A DNA stretch of 26,215 nt. It comes from an uncultured Clostridium sp. (lineage in GTDB: Bacteria; Bacillota; Clostridia; Clostridiales; Clostridiaceae). A program made the translations under genes and the position numbers. The notes under the pieces are model-generated. The model was not told the origin of the DNA. It saw only the letters and a list, made by a program, of their open reading frames with translations, and did not search any database. Shown here piece after piece: positions 1 through 7,057 of the stretch. Location of the stretch: NCBI RefSeq assembly GCF_934754925.1, contig NZ_CAKVJA010000038.1:1-26215 (forward strand). The letters are read 5' to 3'. Each line of letters starts with the position of its first letter. Position 1 is the first letter of the stretch.

Positions 1-120
1 TAAAGATTCCATAGTTGCTGATGGGCATCCTAAGCATCCCATACCAAATGACATTAATATTTCTGCTGCCTTTGGATATGTATTTACAATTTCACCTACT
101 GTCATATCTTTTGTTATCAT
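1..120 (-). CDS. DUF1858 (CLGC-motif) small protein, 3' end outside window
   Basis: The coding sequence runs from an ATG at 118-120 towards the window start and is cut there; the visible 40 residues begin MITKDMTVGEIV and contain GMGCLGCPSAT. This is the DUF1858 signature, a short domain with a C-x2-C pair that is also the N-terminal domain of ScdA/YtfE-type iron-centre repair proteins. A good ribosome site (GGAGGAATT, 126-134) precedes it. It lies 31 bp after the stop of the 212-aa protein gene, so both are probably transcribed together. It is a close paralogue of the DUF1858 protein at 7786-7971. Family assignment is firm; the biochemical role, perhaps cysteine-based redox or NO chemistry, is inferred. 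Confidence 0.88.
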   Translation of the reverse strand, partial: MITKDMTVGEIVNTYPKAAEILMSFGMGCLGCPSATMESL

Positions 121-151
121 AATTTAATTCCTCCACTTATAACTATATATT

Positions 152-790
152 TTATATCTTTTTTCTAATAGATTGTATACTATCTTCTAACTTACAATAT
201 TCATAATTATTATTCATTGTATTTACAAAAGCATTTATCCAATGTTCTCTTAATTCATAAAATACATCTACTGATATTCCTTCATTTTCCCAGATGTCCT
301 TATGTACACATACTCTTCTCTTCCACATTATGCTTTCTTCACTTGAATCAATTACTTCATTTACTCTATCACATGGCATTCCATCTAAAATATAATCATT
401 CATACTATTAAAAATAGTTTCTGCATTTATATTTTCTAGACTTTCTTTAGCTTCATTTGCAGCACTAACACCTTGCTTTTCGTATACTTTTCTCATATCT
501 AAAATATAATCTTCATTATTTTCTAATATAACCTTTGTCCAAGAAGCCATTCTTCCTTCAGCACTATGAATTTTTTCTTGTAACCATCCATGAATATTAC
601 TTGTATCAATCATATCTTCAAGATTTTTATTAGGTGTTTTTGCTCCATACTTTGAATTTATTTCAGCTTCTAATTTCTCTACATCTATTCCTTTGTCTTT
701 AGCAAGCTTTATAATTTCACCTTCTAAACCTTCAAACCATAATACTTTATTAAATAACCAATAATGTATCTTTCCTAAAAATAAACTCAT
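152..790 (-). CDS. Unrecognised 212-aa His/Cys-containing soluble protein
   Basis: I do not recognise the family. I place the start at the ATG at 788-790 (MSLFLGKIHYW) because AGGAG sits 9 bases upstream; an in-frame ATG at 812-814 would put that site inside the gene. The product looks mostly helical, with no signal peptide or membrane segment. It has an aromatic-rich N-terminus (WLFNKVLWFEG) and scattered possible metal ligands: H9, H67, H75, C140, C161, H163, H183, C199. It is followed 31 bp later by a DUF1858 gene and preceded by a CRP/FNR-type box and -10 (861-902) like those of the hemerythrin and second DUF1858 genes. A hemerythrin-like or other metal/cofactor-binding helical protein in stress defence is possible, but this is inference. 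Confidence 0.8.
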   Translation of the reverse strand: MSLFLGKIHYWLFNKVLWFEGLEGEIIKLAKDKGIDVEKLEAEINSKYGAKTPNKNLEDMIDTSNIHGWLQEKIHSAEGRMASWTKVILENNEDYILDMRKVYEKQGVSAANEAKESLENINAETIFNSMNDYILDGMPCDRVNEVIDSSEESIMWKRRVCVHKDIWENEGISVDVFYELREHWINAFVNTMNNNYEYCKLEDSIQSIRKKI

Positions 791-860
791 ATTCTCTTCT
801 CCTATCTTTTGCATAATAATATTTTAATTTCTTAAAATGTATTATCTAAATTATATTATT

Positions 861-902
861 ACTATACACCAAGTTTTAATCATATTAAGTAACACAGGTT
901 AC
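861..902 (-). promoter_or_regulatory. Promoter with GTAAC-N4-GTTAC box for the 212-aa/DUF1858 operon
   Basis: The 14-bp dyad GTAACACAGGTTAC (889-902) has perfect half-sites. A -10 hexamer TATAGT on the minus strand (866 down to 861) lies exactly 22 bp downstream, with no good -35. With a start near 854 the dyad is centred at about -41.5, the class II CRP/FNR activator position. The same spacing recurs at three other promoters in this window. Confidence 0.75.
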
Positions 903-943
903 AAACTTTTAAAATAATTTAATTGTAACAATTTTATATAACT

Positions 944-1072
944 CTATTGCAATCCATTCATTCTAGATATCATAATGCCTAATGGTTCTCTATGTTCAAT
1001 ATAATTACTTTTACTATAATCTTTCTTATCTAATCTTGAAAAATATCTAAAAATTTTATTCAGTTTCTTCAC
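944..1072 (-). CDS. Small basic 42-aa protein, GTG start
   Basis: A short reading frame starts at GTG (1070-1072) after a strong ribosome site AGAGGAG (about 8 bases away) and ends at TAG (944-946). The peptide begins MKKLNKIFRYFSRLDKK and contains HREPLGIMISRMNGLQ at its end. It is basic at the N-terminus, lacks a clear membrane segment and has codon use like its neighbours. It begins 25 bp after the reductase stop, so it looks like the last gene of the flavodoxin-gapN-reductase operon. I do not recognise a family. The strong ribosome site and operon position support real translation, but no homology was checked. Confidence 0.6.
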   Translation of the reverse strand: MKKLNKIFRYFSRLDKKDYSKSNYIEHREPLGIMISRMNGLQ

Positions 1073-1097
1073 GACTATCGCTCCTCTCTTGTTGATT

Positions 1098-1850
1098 TTA
1101 CTTAGTTATATCCTCACCTGCTGCAAATAATTCAAAGTTTATTCTTGATTTTTCTATACCTAAGCTTTCTAAACTTTTATAAACTGTTCTCATAAATTCT
1201 ATCGGTCCACAGAAATAAAATTCTCCATCCATAGGTAAATTATTTGCTATCCAATCTTTATTTATTCTACCTTTAAAATCGAAATCTACATTTTCCTTAT
1301 CTTCTTCTAATGGTCTTGTATATATTTGTATTAAATCAATATTTTCTTCAATATTTAGTTTACTTAATTCATCCTTAAAAGCATGATATTCAGAATTTTT
1401 AGTACTATATACTAATTTAACTTTCCTATCAGTACCCTTAGTTGCATATGCCATTGATAGCATTGGAGTTATTCCTATTCCTCCACCAATTAAAACTACA
1501 GGCTCATTTCCTTCTTTTAAAACGAATCTTCCCATAGGAATTGTTGCTTGAACCTTATCTCCAACTTTAATATCTCTACATAATTGTTTACTTAAATTAC
1601 CATCTTCTTCAATTTTAACACTTATTCTGTAAAAATCTTCCTTTGAGTCCATAGATAAAGTATATTGTCTTACTGTACTATATTCTTTTTCTCCCTTTTG
1701 AATTCTCACAGCTATAAATTGCCCAGGAAGAGCCTTAGGTAAAGGCATATCATCTGCTGCTTTTAAATAAAAAGATGTTACTACCCTATCTTCTTGAACT
1801 TTATCATATACTATAAAATCTTTGAAACCCTTCCAAACATTATTATTCAT
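1098..1850 (-). CDS. Flavohemoprotein-type FAD/NAD(P)H reductase without globin domain
   Basis: A 250-aa ferredoxin-reductase-superfamily protein: an FAD-binding beta barrel with RQYTLS at 61-66, then an NAD(P)-binding domain with GGGIGITPM at 122-130 and YFCGP at 212-216, ending in ELFAAGED. The N-terminal stretch (VTSFYLKAADDMPLPKALPGQ) closely resembles the reductase half of bacterial flavohemoglobin Hmp, but there is no globin domain before it and no 2Fe-2S ferredoxin domain after it as in E. coli Hcr. It probably passes electrons from NAD(P)H to a separate partner. The flavodoxin in the same operon is the obvious candidate, with Hcp or hemerythrin as possible end users. It lies 39 bp downstream of gapN in the same orientation. 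Confidence 0.85.
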   Translation of the reverse strand: MNNNVWKGFKDFIVYDKVQEDRVVTSFYLKAADDMPLPKALPGQFIAVRIQKGEKEYSTVRQYTLSMDSKEDFYRISVKIEEDGNLSKQLCRDIKVGDKVQATIPMGRFVLKEGNEPVVLIGGGIGITPMLSMAYATKGTDRKVKLVYSTKNSEYHAFKDELSKLNIEENIDLIQIYTRPLEEDKENVDFDFKGRINKDWIANNLPMDGEFYFCGPIEFMRTVYKSLESLGIEKSRINFELFAAGEDITK

Positions 1851-1889
1851 ATTAATTATCTCCTTATCATTTGTTCTTCTTACATTATT

Positions 1890-3350
1890 TTACTTATTTA
1901 AATTTATTACAGTTGCCTTAAGTCTAGTCATAGCTTCAATTGAATATCTTATTCCTTGAACACCTATTCCAGAATTTTTAACACCTAAGAATGGAAAATG
2001 ATCTGGTCCTCTTTCTGTTTTATTATTTACTTGAACTGTTCCAACTTCTAATTTATCAGCAATATAAAATGCATCATTTATGTTTTCTGTAAATACTGAT
2101 GATTGTAAGCCATATTCTGATTTATTAGCAATTTCAATTGCTTGTTCTACATCTTTCACCCTAACTACTGGTAATATTGGCCCAAATGGTTCTTCCCAAG
2201 CTATTCTCATTTCTTCTGTAACATTGTCAATAAGTATTGGGTAAATTAAATTTTCTTCTCTATTTCCACCTACAATTACTTTTCCACCTAAATCAATTGC
2301 ATCATTAATTAATCCTTCAACAAAATCTGCACTCTTTGAATCAATTAATGGAACAACATCTGCATCTATTTCTAATGGATTTCCAACCTTTAAACTTTTA
2401 ATTTCTAACTTAATTTTTTCAACTAATTGATCTGCTACTTCATCAACAACTAAAACTCTTTTTATTGCTGTACATCTTTGACCTGAATATGAATAAGCTC
2501 CTGCTACTATATTTTTAGCTGCTAAATCTAAATTTGCATCTTTTAATACTATGGCAGCATCTTTACCACCTAATTCCATTAATACGGGTACCATCTTTGA
2601 TAATTGTGAAATTCTTTCTCCAATTTGAGAACTTCCTGTAAAGTTTATGAAATTTATATCTGAATGTGCGACAACATAATCACCAATTTCACTTCCTCTA
2701 CCTGTAATTGTATTAACCACTCCTGCTGGTACTCCTGCTTCTTCAAATATCTTAACTAAATATAATCCACTTAAACTACCTTGCGTCGCTGGCTTAAATA
2801 CAACTGAATTTCCTGAAACTATTGCTGGTGCTATCTTTGATGCTGCTAAGTTTACAGGATAATTAAATGGTGATATTGCTAATATTACTCCTAACGGCTC
2901 CCTATTAATTATTCCTATCTTATTTCTTTTTCCCCCTGGGAAACTATCCCCTTGAAGCCCTTCACCGTGAAGGCTCTTAGCTGTATCTGCAGTAAATCTT
3001 ATAAAATCACATGTTCTAACTACTTCTGATTTTGCACTTTTTCTATCTTTTGCAACTTCCATCATAAGTAATTCTGATAATTTATCAGCTTCTTTTTCTA
3101 ATATTTCAGCTACTTTATATAATATTTCAACTCTTTTATTTATTGGAGTTAACTTCCACTCCTTTTGAGCTTGTTTACTATTTTCTATTACTAAATTAAC
3201 TTCTTCCTTGCTCATAGCAGGAACTTTTCCTAATACTTCATTATTTATAGGAGATTTAATCTCTATATAATTATTGTCATTACCTTCAATCCATTGTCCT
3301 TTTAATAATCTTTTAAATTCATTTTTCTCATTTCTTATCTTGTTTATCAT
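1890..3350 (-). CDS. gapN: NADP-dependent non-phosphorylating glyceraldehyde-3-phosphate dehydrogenase
   Basis: A 486-aa aldehyde dehydrogenase superfamily enzyme. Catalytic residues visible are Asn163 (SPFNYP), Glu259 (MELGGKDA) and the nucleophile Cys293 in GQRCTAIKR, a motif closely matching streptococcal GapN. EEPFGP near residue 385 is also typical. GapN oxidises glyceraldehyde-3-phosphate directly to 3-phosphoglycerate, making NADPH and bypassing one ATP-yielding step of glycolysis. The start ATG has GGAGG 7 bases upstream. It sits 23 bp after the flavodoxin gene and 39 bp before the reductase, suggesting NADPH from this enzyme feeds that reductase. A related NADP-dependent aldehyde dehydrogenase with another substrate is less likely. 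Confidence 0.9.
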   Translation of the reverse strand: MINKIRNEKNEFKRLLKGQWIEGNDNNYIEIKSPINNEVLGKVPAMSKEEVNLVIENSKQAQKEWKLTPINKRVEILYKVAEILEKEADKLSELLMMEVAKDRKSAKSEVVRTCDFIRFTADTAKSLHGEGLQGDSFPGGKRNKIGIINREPLGVILAISPFNYPVNLAASKIAPAIVSGNSVVFKPATQGSLSGLYLVKIFEEAGVPAGVVNTITGRGSEIGDYVVAHSDINFINFTGSSQIGERISQLSKMVPVLMELGGKDAAIVLKDANLDLAAKNIVAGAYSYSGQRCTAIKRVLVVDEVADQLVEKIKLEIKSLKVGNPLEIDADVVPLIDSKSADFVEGLINDAIDLGGKVIVGGNREENLIYPILIDNVTEEMRIAWEEPFGPILPVVRVKDVEQAIEIANKSEYGLQSSVFTENINDAFYIADKLEVGTVQVNNKTERGPDHFPFLGVKNSGIGVQGIRYSIEAMTRLKATVINLNK

Positions 3351-3373
3351 TTGTTTTCCTCCATTGCCTTTTT

Positions 3374-3793
3374 CTATTGTCTTGCAATAAATTTACCAAA
3401 TTCCACACATTCATCATTATTATCATCTATTTCTAATTCATTCACTATTAATCCATCACTTACTAAAACAGCTCCATAAGATTCCATTCTAGCTTGCCAC
3501 TCTTCCATCCATTCACCAGTTCCCCAACCATATGTTCCAAATAAGGCTACCTTCTTACCTTCTATTTGCCCTTGTAATGAATTCACAAATGGTTCCATTT
3601 CAGTTTCATCTAAAGTTTCAACACCACAAGCTGGGCATCCTATAATTATTACTTCTTCATTTTTAATATCATCTACATTTACATCTGAAACTTGTACTAA
3701 TTTAGAGCTTTTTCCCTCTGATTCAATTCCTTGTTTGATTAGCTCAGCTACTCTTTTTGTACTTCCTGTTTGACTCCAATATATTATTTTCAT
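3374..3793 (-). CDS. Short-chain flavodoxin
   Basis: A 139-aa flavodoxin, the usual length for short-chain members. The N-terminal FMN phosphate loop SQTGSTKR (7-14), the IIIGCPACG segment in the middle and the GTYGWGTGEW segment around 91-100 are all family hallmarks. It is a soluble one- or two-electron carrier that replaces ferredoxin under iron limitation or stress. It is the first gene of an operon with gapN, the flavohemoprotein-type reductase and a small ORF. Upstream lies a promoter with a CRP/FNR-like dyad (3902-3943), so expression is probably under FNR/HcpR-type control. Partner proteins are inferred from context only. Confidence 0.9.
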   Translation of the reverse strand: MKIIYWSQTGSTKRVAELIKQGIESEGKSSKLVQVSDVNVDDIKNEEVIIIGCPACGVETLDETEMEPFVNSLQGQIEGKKVALFGTYGWGTGEWMEEWQARMESYGAVLVSDGLIVNELEIDDNNDECVEFGKFIARQ

Positions 3794-3901
3794 TTTACTA
3801 CCTCGCTTTTAATAATTTTCTTGAATTATTTTATTTATATATTTTTAATTTCTACTATTTATTTTTTGTTTTGAAATTTTTTCAACTTAACTTATGAGCT
3901 T

Positions 3902-3943
3902 AGTATAAATGTATTTATTAAATTAAAATGTGATTCAAATCAA
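3902..3943 (-). promoter_or_regulatory. Promoter with FNR-like TTGAT-N4-ATCAC box for the flavodoxin operon
   Basis: On the minus strand the dyad reads TTGATTTGAATCAC (3930-3943), one mismatch from the classical FNR consensus TTGAT-N4-ATCAA. A -10 hexamer TATACT lies at 3907 down to 3902, 22 bp downstream, giving a predicted start near 3895 and box centre near -41.5. The leader to the flavodoxin ATG would be about 100 bases. The geometry equals that of the three GTAAC-type promoters, but the half-site differs. Confidence 0.7.
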
Positions 3944-3950
3944 ATTCTAA

Positions 3951-3994
3951 AAAAAGACTGAATTAAATTTTTTTAAATTTAATTCAGTCTTTTT
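3951..3994 (-). terminator. Intrinsic terminator after the CRP/FNR regulator gene
   Basis: Perfect 20-bp inverted repeat (3951-3970 and 3975-3994) with a TTTT loop, followed on the minus strand by a run of seven T. It lies 24 bp after the regulator stop and just upstream of the flavodoxin promoter, insulating the two transcripts. Confidence 0.88.
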
Positions 3995-4017
3995 ATACTA
4001 ATTTACTGTAGTTTCAA

Positions 4018-4719
4018 TTAAATATATTCACTTAATTTTTCTTTATCTAATATTACTATCTTCTTTGTACCAACTATTTTTATTAATCCCTCTTCTTCAA
4101 ACTTCTTAAGTTTTCTACTTATAGTTTCTCTTGTTACTCCAATATAGCTTGCCATGTCTTCTCTATTTATAGGTAAATCTATATTTATATTGTTATATTT
4201 TTTTCTTCCATACTTTTGAGATAACTCTAGTAATAAATATGTCATTCTTGCATCCATATCATTAGTAGCAAGATTTTGTGCAAGATTTTCAATTCTTGAT
4301 AATCTTTCACCCATAACTTCTAGTATCTTTATTGCTATTTCAGGTTTACCTAACAATATTTCCTTAAAATTATCATTAGTTAAAGTACATATTTTACAAT
4401 CCTCAATTGCTTTTGCATTAAATCCATATTTTGATTCTTTTAATAAGTTTAACTCACCAAAAAAATCACCTTCTGATAAAATATGCATTATTTGTTCCTT
4501 CCCATCCCTTGTATATTTATATAATTTTATTCTTCCTTCGTTTATAAAATATAAAGTTTTAGCTACTCCTCCCTCTAAAAATATAATTTCATTTTTTTTA
4601 AAATTTTTGTGTACTATTTTCTCAAGAACATCTATTAGTTCACAAGAATTTAAAACAGTAAAAATAGGTACCTTTTTGGTACAGACATCCTTCCTACAAT
4701 TATCACAACAATTTCTCAT
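4018..4719 (-). CDS. CRP/FNR-family transcriptional regulator with N-terminal cysteine cluster
   Basis: A 233-aa protein: a cyclic-nucleotide-binding-type sensor fold (GDFFGELN, around 84-91), a dimerisation helix, and a C-terminal winged helix with recognition helix TRETISRKLKKF (R197, E198, S201, R202). I start at the ATG 4717-4719, preceded by GGAG; a longer reading starting at 4776 would run through a terminator hairpin. The N-terminus MRNCCDNCRKDVC has Cys 4, 5, 8 and 13, and C108 and C111 lie in the sensor domain. This resembles FNR's iron-sulfur ligands but is not identical. Being next to hcp suggests an HcpR-like regulator of nitrosative-stress genes. It lies downstream of hcp and the cupin gene in the same orientation. 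Ligand (Fe-S, heme or other) is not shown. Confidence 0.85.
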   Translation of the reverse strand: MRNCCDNCRKDVCTKKVPIFTVLNSCELIDVLEKIVHKNFKKNEIIFLEGGVAKTLYFINEGRIKLYKYTRDGKEQIMHILSEGDFFGELNLLKESKYGFNAKAIEDCKICTLTNDNFKEILLGKPEIAIKILEVMGERLSRIENLAQNLATNDMDARMTYLLLELSQKYGRKKYNNINIDLPINREDMASYIGVTRETISRKLKKFEEEGLIKIVGTKKIVILDKEKLSEYI

Positions 4720-4746
4720 ATAAAACTTTTCTCCATTCTTTAAATA

Positions 4747-4788
4747 AAAAATACTTAAATAATAAATTAATATCATTTAAGTATTTTT
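4747..4788 (-). terminator. Hairpin between cupin and regulator genes (terminator or attenuator)
   Basis: 14-bp inverted repeat (4747-4760 and 4775-4788) with a 14-nt AT-rich loop, followed on the minus strand by six T. It lies 25 bp after the cupin stop and ends about 27 bp before the regulator ATG, leaving almost no room for an independent promoter downstream. Regulator expression may therefore depend on read-through, or on a promoter overlapping the hairpin. Confidence 0.7.
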
Positions 4789-4812
4789 ATTGTTCTATTT
4801 AATTTACTAAAA

Positions 4813-5136
4813 TTATTCCGTTAATCTTTCAGATATTGTTACTAATACTTTACTCTTAACCTTTGCAATTACATTATGCTCTATTCTTGCATCGAATTGC
4901 ATTAAATCACCCTTATTTAATTCATATTTTTCACCATCTACAAATTCTATGGATACGCTTCCTTCATAAATAAGAATGCTTGCATATCCATTATGAGTAT
5001 GATTAGGCAATCCTTTTCCTACTTCAAAATCAAAATATACAACCTTAAACTTTGGATTAAAAACCACAACTTCTTTACTTTCACCAATCTTATCTATATT
5101 AGCAATTTTTATAATTCCATCATCCTTAAAATTCAT
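4813..5136 (-). CDS. Small single-domain cupin protein
   Basis: A 107-aa protein of one conserved beta-barrel cupin domain. Cupin motif 1 is seen as PNHTHNG with H46 and H48, and motif 2 as the segment GDLMQFDARIEHNV with E86 and H87; these would hold one metal ion. The ATG has a GGAGG site. It lies 63 bp downstream of hcp without an obvious terminator between, so it is probably on the hcp transcript, and a hairpin separates it from the regulator gene. Small cupins of this type are found with redox regulators, but the substrate or ligand cannot be told from sequence. Confidence 0.82.
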   Translation of the reverse strand: MNFKDDGIIKIANIDKIGESKEVVVFNPKFKVVYFDFEVGKGLPNHTHNGYASILIYEGSVSIEFVDGEKYELNKGDLMQFDARIEHNVIAKVKSKVLVTISERLTE

Positions 5137-5199
5137 ATATCCTCCTTATTTATAATAAATTTTTTATTTTTAATTTTATATAAAAATATACATTTTAAA

Positions 5200-6873
5200 T
5201 TAAACTTCTTGTTGTAAACAAGTCTTTAAATCATCTTCTGGTGTACTTATAAGTCTTAAATTAAATGTATCAACTAAATATTGAAGTACATTTGGACTTA
5301 GAAATGCTGGAAGTGTTGGACCTAAAAATATTCCTTTTATTCCAAGTGATAATAATGCTAAAAGATCAGCTACCGCTTTTTGTTCATACCATGATATTAT
5401 TAATGATAATGGTAATCCATTAACATCAGTTCCAAAAGCATCTGCTAATGCTGTTGCTATTCTAACAGCTGAATAAGCATCATTACATTGACCTACATCT
5501 AGTAATCTTGGTAATCCTGCAACTTCTCCAAACTCTAATTTGTTAAATCTGTATTTACCACAAGCTAAAGTAAGTATTATACAATCATCTGGAACCATTT
5601 TTGCAAATTCAGTATAATAACTTCTACCTGGTCTTGCTCCATCACATCCACCAATTAAAAAGAAGTGTCTTATCTTTCCATCCTTAACCGCATTTACTAT
5701 AGTTTCTGCATTACTTAATGTAGCATTATGTCCAAATCCTACTAAAATTTCATGTGGCTCTTGGTCTTCTTCATATCCTCCAAGTTCTAATGCCTTATTT
5801 ATTATTTCAGTAAAATCTTTCTTTCCATCCTTACCCTTAGGAATGTGTTTTACTCCATCCCAACCAACAACACTAGTTGTAAAAATTCTATCCTTATAAG
5901 TTTCTCTTGGTCTCATAAGACAATTTGTAGTCATCAAAATACAACCTGGAATATTGTCAAATTCTTTTTGTTGATTTTGCCAAGCACTACCAAAGTTTCC
6001 TACTAGATGAGGATATTTCTTAAGTCCTGGATATCCATGACTTGGTATCATTTCTCCATGAGTATAAATATTTATTCCCTTTCCTTCTGTTTGTTCTAAT
6101 AACATTTCAAGATCTTTTAAATCATGTCCAGATACTATAATAAATGGTCCCTTTTTAATATGTACATTTACATTATGTGGTGATGGATTATCATAAACTG
6201 TAGTATTTGCTTCATCTAATTTTTTCATTACTGCAACACTCATATCTCCAGTTCTCATAGTCCACCTTATTAGTTCTTCAACAGATAAAGTATCATCAGT
6301 TGTTGCTTCTAATGCTCTTATATAAAAGTTATCAACTTGATCATCATAATATCCTAATTCTCTTGCTTGATGACCATATGCTGATATTCCTTTTAATCCA
6401 TAAATTATTGTTTGTCTTAATGAACGAATATCTGGATCTAATTTTTGATCATACATTATTCCTGCCTTTTTAGCATCTTCTAACATTTCAGATTTTGTTT
6501 CACTTAAATTATAAGTTGCATGATCAGTATCATTTTTAATTTTTCCTACTTGTTTTCTTACTTTTTCCTTTATTCTTTGAGATTCTTTTAATATCTCCAC
6601 ATGAAAATCGGCATCAAAATTTACATTTGTTAAGGTTGTAAATAATGAATTTTCTATAAAACTTACTATACTCTTATCTACATTTTCCCCTTTTTCAACT
6701 ATTTCTTTTGCATAACAACTTATTCCCTTTATTTGATATATAAGCAAATCTTGAAGTGCTGCAATTTCTGGTGTCTTTCCACAGACCCCCATTTTAGTGC
6801 AACCCTTTCCCCCCGCTGTTTGCTCACATTGATAACAAAACATAGGATATTCCATAGCCATGTTATTTTCCAT
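5200..6873 (-). CDS. hcp: Hybrid cluster protein (prismane protein), class I
   Basis: A 557-aa protein of full length for the family. The N-terminal cysteines C13, C16, C25 and C31 (C-x2-C-x8-C-x5-C) are the [4Fe-4S] pattern of class I enzymes from anaerobes. Hybrid-cluster ligand regions are visible: SGHDLKDLE, THGEMIPSHGYPG, TTNCLMRP, IGGCDGARPG, LACGKYRFNK and the later DVGQCNDAYS. Hcp is known as an NO reductase and protein S-nitrosylation factor in E. coli; older work proposed hydroxylamine reductase. It is cytoplasmic and needs an electron donor, here possibly the flavodoxin or reductase encoded 2 kb downstream. The ATG has GGAGGTG upstream. A clear GTAAC- or TTGAT-type box is not seen in its promoter, unlike its neighbours. 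Confidence 0.96.
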   Translation of the reverse strand: MENNMAMEYPMFCYQCEQTAGGKGCTKMGVCGKTPEIAALQDLLIYQIKGISCYAKEIVEKGENVDKSIVSFIENSLFTTLTNVNFDADFHVEILKESQRIKEKVRKQVGKIKNDTDHATYNLSETKSEMLEDAKKAGIMYDQKLDPDIRSLRQTIIYGLKGISAYGHQARELGYYDDQVDNFYIRALEATTDDTLSVEELIRWTMRTGDMSVAVMKKLDEANTTVYDNPSPHNVNVHIKKGPFIIVSGHDLKDLEMLLEQTEGKGINIYTHGEMIPSHGYPGLKKYPHLVGNFGSAWQNQQKEFDNIPGCILMTTNCLMRPRETYKDRIFTTSVVGWDGVKHIPKGKDGKKDFTEIINKALELGGYEEDQEPHEILVGFGHNATLSNAETIVNAVKDGKIRHFFLIGGCDGARPGRSYYTEFAKMVPDDCIILTLACGKYRFNKLEFGEVAGLPRLLDVGQCNDAYSAVRIATALADAFGTDVNGLPLSLIISWYEQKAVADLLALLSLGIKGIFLGPTLPAFLSPNVLQYLVDTFNLRLISTPEDDLKTCLQQEV

Positions 6874-6986
6874 AATTACACCTCCAATATATCTTTCTAT
6901 ACTATCATATATTTTGCTAAAACTTTTAAAATATACTTTTTAAATTATTAATTTTTCATCTATATAATGTATAAAATTTTAATCAA

Positions 6987-7038
6987 AAGGTAGGTATACA
7001 ATTATAATAATATCTAACAATAATTGTATACCTACCTT
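6987..7038 (-). terminator. Terminator hairpin after the hemerythrin gene
   Basis: 19-bp perfect inverted repeat (6987-7005 and 7020-7038; core GGTAGGTATACAATT) with a 14-nt loop, starting 20 bp after the hemerythrin stop. The tract following on the minus strand is T-rich but interrupted (TTTTGATTAAAATTTT). It most likely ends the hemerythrin transcript. It also lies upstream of the hcp promoter, so a regulatory role is possible. Confidence 0.7.
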
Positions 7039-7057
7039 AAGACTTATATTTTATTTT

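Noticed and set aside
921..934. GTAAC-like sequence TTGTAACAA upstream of the 212-aa gene
   Set aside because: Only one half-site is present, and there is no -10 at the spacing found for the other boxes.
4720..4776. Longer N-terminus for the CRP/FNR regulator
   Set aside because: The upstream extension runs into a hairpin and the ribosome site; the extra residues are hydrophobic and not typical of the family, while the ATG at 4719 has a good GGAG.
6987..7038. 19-bp inverted repeat as an operator for hcp
   Set aside because: Position just after the hemerythrin stop and the T-rich tract make a terminator the simpler reading; an operator role is not excluded.
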